From: Cryoendolithus antarcticus
Taxonomy: Eukaryota > Ascomycota > Dothideomycetes > Cladosporiales > Cladosporiaceae
DNA: 64,000 nt
Assembly (NCBI GenBank): GCA_002077065.1
Contig: NAJO01000064.1
Span: 1-64,000, forward strand
Reading direction: 5' to 3'
Below the pieces are notes generated by a model. That model was not told the DNA's origin. It made no database searches and saw nothing but the letters and a program-made list of their open reading frames with translations. Both the position numbers and the translations under genes were made by a program. This document shows, one piece after another, positions 19,797 through 30,491 of this stretch; position 1 is the stretch's first letter, and every line of letters starts with the position of its first letter.

Positions 19797-21497
19797 ATGC
19801 TGGATCCAGTACAGCATGTTGCCCAGCGCGCAGATGATCAGAGCATGGACTACTTCCGAGATGTGTTCGGCTCAGACAATCCAGAGGCCGAGGACGCTTT
19901 TGATGCTAAATTGAAGGCCGAAGCTGAGCAACTTAGTCTGTCCATCGACGAGCCGAAAGCTCATACGCATGTGAGTGAAAAGGCTCGTTCAATGGACACG
20001 ACTTTTTCCGAACGTGCACGCAGATCTGGATCTATCTGTTCGCAGAGCTCGCAGTCTACAGGCTTGACGTCACACTACTCGGGTGCCTCACGAAAAGTGC
20101 CCATGCCCGGAAGCCAAAGCATGCGGCACGGACAGGACCAGAGCTCTCGCTTTGCGCGCAGGAGCTTTGCTGGAGAACGAAGCTCACACAACTTTATAGC
20201 TTTGCCCAGTCCGGCCCAGTCCACGCCGACGCTGCCAGCGACACCTTCGGATGATCCTCCAAAGAAGTCCTTCCGCCGCTTGCGAGGCTTCAGCTTGCTT
20301 GGAAAGCACCGCAACAGCTCAGAATCATCGGTGACAGCCCCTGGGTGTCCGCACTGCCCGAGAGATACCGCTAGCAAACGCCGAGCACTACACACTTTGC
20401 CTTGCGGACATAAGTTCTGCGCCGCCGCAATGAGAATGAAGATCAACGTTCAGAGAGAAAAGGGTCTGTATCCCTCATGCTGCGGAGTGCCCATCCCTGG
20501 TGCTACGATACAGCACGCGATGACTAGAGTCGAGCGTGAGGACTTCCTCGATAACTTTGCGAAGTGGGAAGACGGAGCTTCGCGAAATGCCTCTGTTGCC
20601 ACCGAGGCATTGGACTCTGACAGCTTGACATCTGTATCGCCGGATCGGAATCAGAGCCCGCCTCGAGAGACGGAGACCATAGCTCCCACTGTGCCCGCAT
20701 CGACCTTCTTCGACACTGTGCCCGAGCTTCTCGCCCTGCAAGCCGCGTGCGAAGCACAATGCCAACGTTTCAAGCTTTGGACCTCGCAAAATCGTGCAGC
20801 TACGGAGGCAAAGCACCTCGACGCTGTAGCAGCTCTCCGTCGTAGTCAAGACACCGCACTCGAAGCTCTGCTAGACACCCACTCGCTCGCTCTGGCAGAT
20901 GCGGAAGACAAGCAAGTCGCCGCCGAGAGTAGCTTGCGCGAGGTACATGAGCAGGCATACCGCGTCAATGTGACAGCGCTCAAGCAGCAGGAGGCTTACT
21001 GCGCAGGAACATACAGTGATGGACAGCCACATGGTAGGACCATCACGGACTTGGACCGTGCGGAGCTAGACAAGACGAGAAGAACGCGGGACAACATGGC
21101 GAGCCGGCAGGAGAGCGCAATCAACGTACTCCGAGGTGAGCAAGGGAGGCGGATACGGGCTAGAGTGCAGAGGCAGGATAAGGAGGTCACGGACTTGGAA
21201 GTGCTGCAAGAGAGTGACATAGATGCGCTTGAGAGGCAACATGCGATCGAGGTTGAGAGCCTTGGCACGATGGAGAAGGAGAGACGAACGAGACTGGAGG
21301 GGCGATGGAGGTTGCAAACCATGATCATGTTGCGGCGGGCCGGGATCGAGGCAGAGGACGTCGAAGCTTGTCGAGGAATCGTGGTCGACTGGGACGGAGC
21401 TTTGGATAGACCTCCAGTGCCAGAGAAAGACGCACGGCGCGGAGCTGCCAGATCGAGATATGATAGTATGCTGGCCGATGGGCCGGCACATGTATGA
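19797..21497 (+). CDS. RING/IBR-like zinc-binding protein with C-terminal coiled coil
   Basis: A single exon of 566 residues. The first ~180 residues are Ser-rich and disordered. At about 182-235 lies a Cys/His cluster (CPHCPRDTASKRRALHTLPCGHKFC, read in two parts, then SCCGVPIP). It resembles the RING plus IBR-like proteins common in filamentous ascomycetes, where the LPCGHKFC block is the core. After a linker, residues about 310-520 form a long charged helical region rich in Glu, Arg, Gln and Ala, probably a coiled coil. It may be a ubiquitin ligase, but the Cys spacing is reduced compared with a full RING, so activity is uncertain. Confidence 0.7.
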   Translation: MLDPVQHVAQRADDQSMDYFRDVFGSDNPEAEDAFDAKLKAEAEQLSLSIDEPKAHTHVSEKARSMDTTFSERARRSGSICSQSSQSTGLTSHYSGASRKVPMPGSQSMRHGQDQSSRFARRSFAGERSSHNFIALPSPAQSTPTLPATPSDDPPKKSFRRLRGFSLLGKHRNSSESSVTAPGCPHCPRDTASKRRALHTLPCGHKFCAAAMRMKINVQREKGLYPSCCGVPIPGATIQHAMTRVEREDFLDNFAKWEDGASRNASVATEALDSDSLTSVSPDRNQSPPRETETIAPTVPASTFFDTVPELLALQAACEAQCQRFKLWTSQNRAATEAKHLDAVAALRRSQDTALEALLDTHSLALADAEDKQVAAESSLREVHEQAYRVNVTALKQQEAYCAGTYSDGQPHGRTITDLDRAELDKTRRTRDNMASRQESAINVLRGEQGRRIRARVQRQDKEVTDLEVLQESDIDALERQHAIEVESLGTMEKERRTRLEGRWRLQTMIMLRRAGIEAEDVEACRGIVVDWDGALDRPPVPEKDARRGAARSRYDSMLADGPAHV

Positions 21498-22101
21498 AGC
21501 ATGATCAGCGGCCACGAACAGGATCTTGATCTATGTGCACTTTCACACTGTTCAAGAGTTGTCATGGGCATGGACTTTGTCCATACGCACTCACGCCAGA
21601 CAATGGAAGAACATCATCGTGGACCCTAGAGACCATCGGCAAATGATCACCCTCAATGTATGCCAATCCTCACAGTAGCGCAACTTGCCTGGCTGCTACG
21701 ATCCTCTGGCGATTCGAAGCTCTCACGGACCGGCATTCCATGCTCAAGGTTCGACCGAGCACATCGCGACAATGACTTTGCGAGTGGCAGTACCCAGGAG
21801 AGTTCAAGCTCAAGGTCCGTCGCCATTCATAGAAACAGTGATCATCGCTCACCTCAATACAGCAAGAGGAATAAGACACTCGCAGCGCGGAATATAGCAC
21901 CGTCATGAGGATCAAAGTTGTACAGGAGAGACGGTGCGGACACAGCTAGATCATGTTTTTAGCTTGATCCAAGGCACCCGGTCTGCCGCAAGACTTTTGA
22001 CATTGCCGCGAAATGCAATTCCTTCAGCTTCACCACAATCGAGAGGAGAATCCCCTGAACCCTGTAGGCTGGAACCTTGGTATTCCGTCGGTGTCGAGTT
22101 T
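21498..22101. other. convergent intergenic region, no gene seen
   Basis: It lies between two convergent genes. Frames of 60-90 codons on both strands have no recognisable features. Confidence 0.45.
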
Positions 22102-23924
22102 TCACACGCACTTCCATGCCGCAGGCTGCTTGTAATTTGCTGGATCCACGCAAGTGTTTCTCAGCGGGTACTTGCAATGATCCCTCTCGAAATCCTTGCC
22201 CAACGACAAGGTATCCTGTGCAATCAATGTCAGCACACTATCCCTCAAGCTCTATATGACCAAGCAGGATACTCACGTTGATATACTTCACGCCCCTCAC
22301 TGTCTCCGGCCCCTGCCCGTTCTCCACCCAGTCCACAATTCTGAGCAACAGATTGTTCTGCGGCGTCTGCTCTTCGCCCGCCAGAACAGCAGCGTTCTGC
22401 CCAATTCCCCACGCTCCGACGCCGCCGGAACAGTGGTCCATGCCCGAGATTCGAAAGAAGCGGTAGAAACTGTCCATCTCGGACGAAGGCAGCGACATAG
22501 TGTCTGCAACGAAGTTATAGTACCTTGGGCTGTTCGTAGAAGTGATGATCGAGTCCGCCTGGCCATGATACTGGATCACCTTGCCACCGCGGTTCTTGAA
22601 GGCGGAGAGATCACCTTCCCAGGTCTCGATATTTGAGGGGTTCTTCGCGTGAGCGTAGGAGAAGTCCGCTAGACTGAGGTTTGCGGCGGACCAGGAGGGA
22701 TCGTTGTAGATGGCGTAGCGATACCAGTCTTCTGTGTAGCTGAATGGAATTCCATTATAGTAGATGTGGGAGTCTGGGATCTCCGAGCCGTAGTTCATGC
22801 GAGGGAAGACGATCTGACCGTCTGAGCCGTAGAGATCTGTAAAGACTTTTCGCACGGTCTGGACTTGCGGCGAGGTGAGACAAGTCGTCACATTTGGCGT
22901 AGATGAAGGACAGAGGAGATTCTCTGGGCGGTAAGGGCAGAGCTCAGGGTCTTCGAGGATGCCATCTGCGATGCCATCGAGGGAGTCGCATTGTTTGAGA
23001 ATGTCGCCGTGTACGAGTGCCCACTTCGCTGGAGTGAGGAACGTGGGCGAGTTCGGCGTACCGGTCTTGAGAAGGAAAGATCCAGACCATGAGGACAGGT
23101 TGTTGAAAGCCACTGCAGGTGCTCCCGCAACGATTCCATCGAAGTCTCCCGGGAAGTCCTGGATCTCCTTGAAGGCTTGTCGACCTCCAGTACTGCATCC
23201 GAGGTAGTATGACTTTTTATGCGCTTGACCATAGTAAGCCTTGGTGATCTGCTTGCCAATGAGGACTCCAGTGTGGACACTTCGATATGCGAAGTCCGCC
23301 ACTACATCCGAATTGTTGAGGAATGGGAGGCCGCTGGTACCGTTGTGTCCGTTGTTCGCGCCGACTGTCGCAAAGCCGAAGCCAGCTGTGTAGGCAAGAT
23401 CTTCGTACTGAATGCAGCCGCTGAGACCGCCGTTGCCCGTGCTGAGGAAGCTACGATTACTGTCAGTACTCTGTTACTCTCGCATGGCTACTCCTGGCAA
23501 AGATCCGCCGGCTTTCCGTCCTGCTACACATCTCTCCCGCGTTCGTGTATTTGAAGAGAAGACCCCAGAAACATAGTGAAACTCACCGCCCACTCCATTC
23601 AGTCGGCAACCAAGCCTCCAACGTAATCCCACTCCGATTGCTCGTCGCGACATTCATGACCAACCTACACAGATCCACCGGCACGACCTGGCTCGGTCTC
23701 GTGCACGTGGAGAGATTGTAGCCCTGCTCAAGGGACAAATTCGTGCCAGCTACGACATACTGCACGAGGTTCACCTGTACATTAGGAGCGTGGAAAGACT
23801 TCCCGAAACGTGCGCAAGCGGCTTGCGGGTGGGAGACGGTGTGGTCGTGATCGTGTGGGTAGGATGGAGGATGGGAAGCAAGTGCGAGAGGAAGCGCAGA
23901 GAGAAGCGGGGTGAGGACTTTCAT
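22102..23924 (-). CDS. secreted tannase/feruloyl esterase family enzyme
   Basis: Exons 23924-23587, 23450-22277 and 22215-22102; introns of 136 nt and 61 nt, both GTGAGT donors; 541 residues. A signal peptide is clear (MKVLTPLLSALPLALA then SHP). The nucleophile motif is YYLGCSTGGRQA, the acid HGQADSII and the histidine GMDHCSGG, giving the Cys-Ser-Asp-His-Cys arrangement of the tannase family, whose two Cys form a disulfide linking Ser and His. The last exon supplies the typical end (DTLSLGKDFERDHCKYPLR and onward). Several N-glycosylation sites are present. By family it cleaves ester-linked gallate or ferulate from plant material outside the cell; the sequence does not tell which. Confidence 0.92.
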
Positions 23925-24328
23925 GTTCGCGGTGTTGGACGCTGAGTGACTAGCAGGTAGAGTATTGCCTTACCATTGAGGTCGAGAGCACGTGGAAGTA
24001 TTATCTCCCAGCCCTGTCCTTCTCCACATCAAGCGTGACGCGCACCAGCATGTTCGGCAGTCGAGATGGGAAGCAGCGTGAGGTTAGAGTGCAGTAAACA
24101 AGGGTGAACGTCGGTGAGACAACATTTGACTGCGGAGAAGTGGGGCAACCTCGTAAAGCTTGGCTTGTAGGCTAAACTCTGACTGCTTCCTGTGCCTGAT
24201 CGCCGACGAGCTCGCTTGCATTTATGTCTTGTATCGTAGCCCACTCCACAAGCTCTGTTGGCCAGGCGAGACCACAGTATCGCTCGAACTTCTAGTATGA
24301 TCGTACACAGCAACTACATCACTCCACC
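23925..24328. other. intergenic, upstream of tannase gene
   Basis: It lies upstream of the tannase gene and downstream of the RPN5 stop. No gene is seen. Confidence 0.5.
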
Positions 24329-25874
24329 TCAATGCGCCTTCACGCTCTTCGCCGCCTTCTCGCCTGCGGGCTTGATCCGAGCCATCATCTCCTCCTTCGT
24401 GATCAGGTGATCGATCCTCTCTAGCAATCCCAGTAGGCTCTTCATGTTCCCGCTCCACTCGTTCAGCACCTCATCGGCATCGCGCTTCTTCTCGAAGGTT
24501 ACGACCTGTGCTGGCCGATCGATGCGAGCGTAGATTGTCTTGTTGACGACAAGCTCCGATATGTACTTCTCCGTCTCCTTCGCTGGCAAGTCGAGCAGCG
24601 CAGTGAGGCGAGGGAAGGTAATGCGGGTGTAGTACTTCGCCACGACTCGGACGTTGTGCTCAATGACCCGCTTGCGAAGGTCGAGCCAGCGCTGGTTTGC
24701 TTTGGGGTCTTTCGAATCCTCTGTAGCCGAGAAGATGTCGCTGTGAAGTAGGTGGTGTCCGTAAGTCGATTCGACAGAGGGCCAGCGCATGAGCTCAGTG
24801 ACGGTGAAGAGCTTTAGCATGGCAGCCTCGGGCTTGCAGTGCTCCTCAACGCGCGAGTCTTGCGCTATGCGATGGAGGAGGTCGGATTGTTCGTTGTCGT
24901 AGGGTGCGAGGAGGACAAAGTAGATGACGCGCTGCAGTGCGGCTTTCAGCTGTTCGCGGTTGTCTTCCACCGCCTGCGTGTCGAGCACCTGTCGATAGTG
25001 CTTGCATGCATCGAGGTATTTGTCGTCGTGCTTCGCCAGTGTGATCTGTTGCTCATAGTATCGTAACTTCAGATCCGTGACATCATCATCTGGTGTCTCC
25101 TCCTCCTCGCCCACCGCTGTATCGGACCGTAGCCTTTCCTTCTCTGCCTTCTCCCTGCGCTCCTTCTCGATCTGCTCCGCCGACTTGACCGGCTTGCGAT
25201 TGAAGTAACGTGTACTAATCTTGCGACTCAGTATGCCAGCTTGCGTCCAGTCGCCCTTCTGTATGCACAGAGACACCTGATCGAGAATGAACTCTGTCTT
25301 CTCTCTCCGGCTCATCGATCCGAATGTCTCGACCTGAAGTTCGCACAGGATGTCTGTTGCTGCTGTGATGTCGCCTTGCTCATGTTTGATGTTAGATAGT
25401 ATTCGGGTCACTCTTGCACGCTCCACCTCAACGAAAATCTGCCTGTCGTTAGTCCGTGACTACTCAAAATTCTGGCAGTGGATCTCCTACCTTCCCCTCC
25501 GTCACTGTCCGTAATGTCTCGATCACACTCAGCTTCACCTCTAGACTCGGTGCATCATCCAAGAACCCCATAACCACCTGCACCATCTTGGTGATGGCTT
25601 GCTTAAGCTGGCCATGCTTCTTGCTCAGGACCAGAATTTGCTCGTTCAGCAGCGACCAATCCTTGCCCTCTTTGCATATTGTGACAATCGCTACCAGTAA
25701 CCGTGATGTTGATGCGAGATCTGATGCTTGTCGGGTCTGCTTCTCCAGTCCTAGCAATTTGTCGACTGCTGCCTGGATTTGACCATCGTGTCCCTGCTTC
25801 CCTGCTTCGGGTAGAAGAGCGTCCACCTCCTTGGTGAAGTCCCGATCCGCTTTGATGATCGAGCCGTCCGACAT
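24329..25874 (-). CDS. RPN5: 26S proteasome regulatory subunit Rpn5 (PSMD12)
   Basis: Two exons: 25874-25491 and 25438-24329. The intron is 52 nt (GTAGGA...GGCAG, TAAC branch) and is phase 0; the product has 497 residues. ATG 25874 is the first ATG in frame. The N-terminal helical repeats (TEFILDQVSLCIQKGDWTQAG, KLRYYEQQITLA, YLDACKHYRQVLDT) lead to a C-terminal PCI domain (HNVRVVAKYYTRITFPRL, LLDLPAKETEKYISELV, IYARIDRPAQVVTF). It is part of the proteasome lid, where it contacts the Rpn11 deubiquitinase region. An acidic insert EEEETPDDD near residue 225 is a usual variable loop. Confidence 0.94.
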
Positions 25875-26616
25875 GCCGGCGGCGAATGATCGAGTATAGC
25901 GGATCTGTGAGGGTTTCGGCAAGTGTAGTGACTTGCGTACACTGGAATGCGTTGGAACTGGGTATGAATTGAGGTTTGAGGATCACGTGGCAGTGGTGAT
26001 TGTTTTGAGAATTGCATGCGTTTGCGATCCTCAAATGTCGCGAGGCAGCTTGAGTGACGAATGGCAAGTTCACGCGCTAGCGAACGGGTGACTCCGCCGA
26101 GCCTCCTTCCCCGACAGATCCGTGCCCCCATTCCATCGAGGATCTACTCCTAGTCACACACCGTCGCTTCCTACATCTCGCCAGGCTTCAGAGAGTTCAA
26201 GTCATCGCTTTGTGCCCAATATGACCTCGGAATGACTGACAGTAAGTGAGTTCCCAACTCGGGACCGATTGACCTTCGTGTCACGAAGCCACGCCGGATG
26301 TCGGCAAGCCGAAGCGCAGGTACATGTATGGTGGTGAGGGGCTGATCCCTAATTGATGGCACGTCTCGACGTCGCCAGCTTATCACACCCGATCATTGCG
26401 CGCGGCGCGGAGCACACGATCACTTGTCACTAGCTGCGAGGTCTCAAAACGATCAGGCCCGCGGCTATTCTTGACGAGCTGCTCAGCAGTGACGCCGTTC
26501 CTCCGCTGCGGCACTTAGACTTTACTGCTTGCGCGCGTCCGGCGAACCTTTCTCAAAGTGCATCATAGTGAAAGGCATTCTATTCTGGACCTCATGTCGT
26601 CCGCTGCTGTACAGCA
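25875..26616. other. divergent intergenic region, no gene seen
   Basis: It must hold the promoters of RPN5 and the transporter gene. The frames seen are short and lack domain signals. Confidence 0.5.
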
Positions 26617-27914
26617 ATGGGCAAAGATCTCGAGACTGGAAGCGATGAAACCTCGCCGGGACGTGCCGAAGGGGCAGGCAATGGTAAGCCAGAGGAGGAC
26701 ACACGACCAACTCACCAACCCTCCAAACGGCAGGGCTACATCGAATGGATCCAAGACCACTTCAACTGGACCTGGTTCACGTGCACCCAGAGCACAGGTG
26801 GCGTGGCAATCGTGCTATCCGAATGTCCAAAGCGCTTCCACGGTCTCGACGCCATCGGGACCTTCGTCTTCATCCTCAACATCGTCATCTTCCTTTGCTT
26901 CAACGGACTGCTCATTACGCGATGGGTGACGAAGCCAAGCACCATTCGAAAAAGCTTCACCACCCCTCCCGAGTGCTTGCTGTACGGCGCATGGTGGCTA
27001 TCACTCGCAACGATCATAATGTGTACTCAACGATACGGCAGACCACACTGCGGACCCTGGTTAGATGTAGCCATGCGCGTCTGCTTCTGGTTCTACGCAG
27101 CCTGCTCGTTCTTGTCGACGACCGCGCAATTCATCGTCATAGGCCACTACACGGCGAACTTTAGGCTCGGCAGCAATTCCGGTGTGCTGCTCACTGTGCT
27201 ACATGCAATGCTCACTGGCACTGTGGCGTCAGTCGTCGCTTCAACCCAGCCTCCACACCAGCGTGTGCCCATACTGATAGCAGGAATTGGGTTCCAAGGT
27301 TATGGCTGGATTTTGTCCATGCTGTACATGGGCCATATCATGGGATGGATCTTAGAGAACGGCTGGCCGCCGCTGAATGCGCGACCAGGGCTTTTCATGC
27401 TTGCACGTCCTCCATCGGCCCGCTTTTCACCCAAATGTCATACTGACATCTCCAGGTCGGCACATCAGGCTACACAATCACCGTCCTTCTCGGCTCCGCC
27501 CGCTCCATACCAGTCGGTTACGGCTACTTCGCCACCCACCCCTCTGCCCCCGAAGTCTTGACCATATTCGCAGACTGGTCCTCCGTCTTCCTCTGGGTCT
27601 TCACCTTCTGGGCCTTCTGCGTAGCGCTCTTTATCTCGCTAGCAGACATGTTTGTACGAAAATCTGCGCCTCCGGGCCTACCGCTCAAGACGAACATGAT
27701 GTATAACACCATCTGGTGGGCGTCGATCTTCGGGAACGTAGGGTTCACGATTGGGACGATCTACTTGGGGCAGGATTTTGAGAGTGAGACAGTGCTTTGG
27801 GTGAGTACGGTGATGGTTGCGTTGTTGGTGGTGATGTGGGTCGTGAACCTGGTGGCGATGGGGAAGGCGATTGTGGTGTCGATGTTCTTGAAGCCGGAGG
27901 TGAAGTTGGGCTAG
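26617..27914 (+). CDS. TDT-family transporter (malic acid / sulfite efflux type)
   Basis: Exons 26617-27402 and 27456-27914; 414 residues. The N-terminal 45 residues are hydrophilic. FNWTWFTCTQSTGGVAIVL, the next helix (DAIGTFVFILNIVIFL) and LNARPGLFM are typical of the fungal Mae1/Ssu1 group of the SLAC1/TehA superfamily, which has ten membrane helices. The splice needed to join RPGLFML to VGTSGYTITVLLGSA has a GC donor (GCACGT) with an excellent branch (TACTGAC) and CAG acceptor, 53 nt, phase 0. It transports C4-dicarboxylates such as malate or exports sulfite; the sequence alone cannot decide between these. Confidence 0.85.
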
Positions 27915-28452
27915 CATAGACCGATTGCACAGGGCTGTATCGAAACTTGGATCACACATCGTACTTTGTCGTAGTCGTCGATTGCGTGACTGTTCCCATC
28001 TGAGCTCCTCGCTTGGACATCGTGCCGAGATACCCGACAAGACTTTAACCCTTTATGCACGTCTCAAAGACACTGGCAGACTCATCGCTACAAGGCATTG
28101 ACAAAGTGCCATTCGGTGTACAGTTGAGATATCACTACAAAGCATCCAACAGAGCTGAATCGCATTGGCCGCTGTTCACGTTCGCTCCTCGGCAGCAGGC
28201 AGGTGGTCGCGCTCAAACTTGATGTCCATTAATCCGAGAGCCTCCAGCTGGTCCACAGTGGTGTAGCGTCCATGATAGCCTAGTATCGCAATCTTCACCA
28301 TCATCGAAGTCCGCTGTTCAGTTTCGACGCGACTTCTCGACGGATACATGGTCCCCGAAAAGCCATCGTAGCCGACCGAGAGTTGTATTTACTCGGAAGA
28401 GTCGCGGACGAGAAGTACTTGAATCATTGAGGCCACGCTATCCCTCACGGTC
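27915..28452. other. intergenic, promoter of DLD1-like gene
   Basis: No gene is seen. Confidence 0.5.
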
Positions 28453-30193
28453 ATGTCTGCGATGCGATCGAGGTCGGCTGCTACACGTCTGATCGCTGGT
28501 GCACGACACACGCAACGCGGTCAACGAACGTCCAATGTCCGATGGCAGTCGACGGCGACTCCTACGATCAATAGACAAATTTCTGTTCCATCCTGGACTA
28601 CTGGCCGCGTTCTGCTACTAACGACCTTCACGGGCACTCTGGCATACTTACTTGGAATCAATGAGACGTCCTCATTCGTCCGTACTTCTGAGACGAAGAC
28701 AGCAGCACCAATCGAACCAGTATACGCGACGAAAACCAAGCTCGAAATAGCCATCTCAGAACTCCGTGCCCTGCTCGGCGAGGACGCGGTCTCCACAGAT
28801 GACGATGTTCTGCACGACCATGGCTACTCGGAATGGAGCAGCATCGATATCGAGACGTTGCCTGTCGCCGTGGCCTACCCAAAATCTACAGCAGATGTGC
28901 AGGAGATCGCAAAATGCTGTACCAGGCACAAGATTCCCGTAGTGCCTTACTCTGGCGGCTCCTCCCTAGAAGCAAACTTCTCCGCCCCATTCGGAGGTGT
29001 AAGTGTAGACTGCGCTTACATGGACAAGATCGTCGCATTACGACCGGATGATATGGATGTTACTGTGCAGCCGGCGGTGGGCTGGATGACACTGAACGAG
29101 CAGATCAAGAGCTCCGGCCTATTCTTTCCCGTTGATCCTGGACCGTCGGCCGTGATAGGCGGTATGGTCGATACCGGCTGTTCGGGCACTAATGCCGTCC
29201 GGTACGGTACAATGCGTGACTGGGTCGTGAACCTCACCGTCGTGTTGGCGGATGGCACAGTAATCAAGACCCGTCGCCGGCCTCGCAAGACAGCAGCAGG
29301 TTACAACCTCACATCGCTGTTTGTCGGCAGCGAAGGAACGCTCGGCCTAGTCACCGAGATAACACTCAAGCTCGCCGTGATCCCCCAGAAAACCGCTGTA
29401 GCACTCGCAACCTTCCCCTCGATCCGTGATGCGGCTAGTACGAGCGCAGCCGTCATGCGCGCTGGCATCCCAATAGCAGCCATGGAAATCATGGACGAAG
29501 TGCAAATGAACGTCGTCAACCGCGCCGGTTCAACGAAAAAGAAATGGGCCGAAACACCTACCCTGATGTTCAAATTCTCCGGCACCCCAGCCAGCGTCGC
29601 CGAGCAGGTCGGACAAGTCAAGAAGCTGTCGAAAGCCAACAAGAGCGGCTCCTTCGAATTCACTGCCGACGAAGCCGAGCAAGCAGCGCTCTGGTCCGCG
29701 CGCAAAGAATCGCTCTGGAGTATGCTCGCCCTGCGGAAAGCCGGCGAGGAAGTCTGGAGCACAGATGTGGCTGTACCGATGAGTCGGCTGGCGGATATTG
29801 TGGAGGTGAGCAAGAAGGAGATGGATGAGCTCGGCCTCTTCGCAAGCATCCTTGGTCACATCGGCGACGGCAACTTCCACGAAAGCATCATGTACGACGC
29901 GAAAGACCCTGAGCAAAGGCGAAAGGTGGAGGAGTGTGTGTATCGGATGGTGGATCGGGCGTTGGAGATGGAGGGGACTTGTACAGTGAGTGGCCGTCCC
30001 TTTCCTGAGGTCAATGAATCCTAAGTGCTGACATGTGCAGGGCGAGCATGGCATCGGCATCGGTAAGAAGAGCAGCCTGGTGAAGGAGCTCGGCATCGAT
30101 ACGATCGACGTGATGCGGAAACTGAAGGCTAGTCTCGATCCTCTGTGGATCATGAACCCAGGCAAGATCTTCGATGCACCAGGAGAGACTTGA
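28453..30193 (+). CDS. DLD1: D-lactate dehydrogenase (cytochrome), mitochondrial
   Basis: Exons 28453-29985 and 30041-30193; intron 55 nt (GTGAGT...TGCAG, GCTGAC branch), phase 0; 561 residues. An Arg/Ser-rich mitochondrial presequence is followed by one hydrophobic segment (VLLLTTFTGTLAYLLG), fitting inner-membrane anchoring. The FAD-binding PCMH domain shows VVPYSGGSSLEANF, PAVGWMTLNEQI, GGMVDTGCSGTNAVRYGTM and SLFVGSEGTLGLVTE. The C-terminal domain has GHIGDGNFHE and, in exon 2, GEHGIGIGKK. It oxidises D-lactate to pyruvate and passes electrons to cytochrome c. Length and order match yeast Dld1. Confidence 0.94.
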
Positions 30194-30491
30194 GAATGAT
30201 CATAGACATCTGTACACGTGTGTGACATATAGCGGCGAACAAGAACGTTACAGCAAGTGGCGGCAACAAAGCTCTGGAGCGATGTGAAGATCAGAATGAG
30301 TACAGATGCAATGGGTGAGGGTGGTCACTGTTGTGCTGTTTACCCTACAGCATGCTGAAACCCGTTCTCTGGCTAGCAGAGCCGGCTCGCATTATCTCGT
30401 CGTCCATTACTACAGGTATGTGTACAATCTCATCGACACCCAGACTCCATCATACACAAATCTATCATACACTCCCCAATGCTCGAACACC

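Noticed and set aside
28658..30228. Long antisense frames over DLD1
   Set aside because: They mirror the coding frame, have no domain signal, and the sense strand encodes a complete conserved enzyme.
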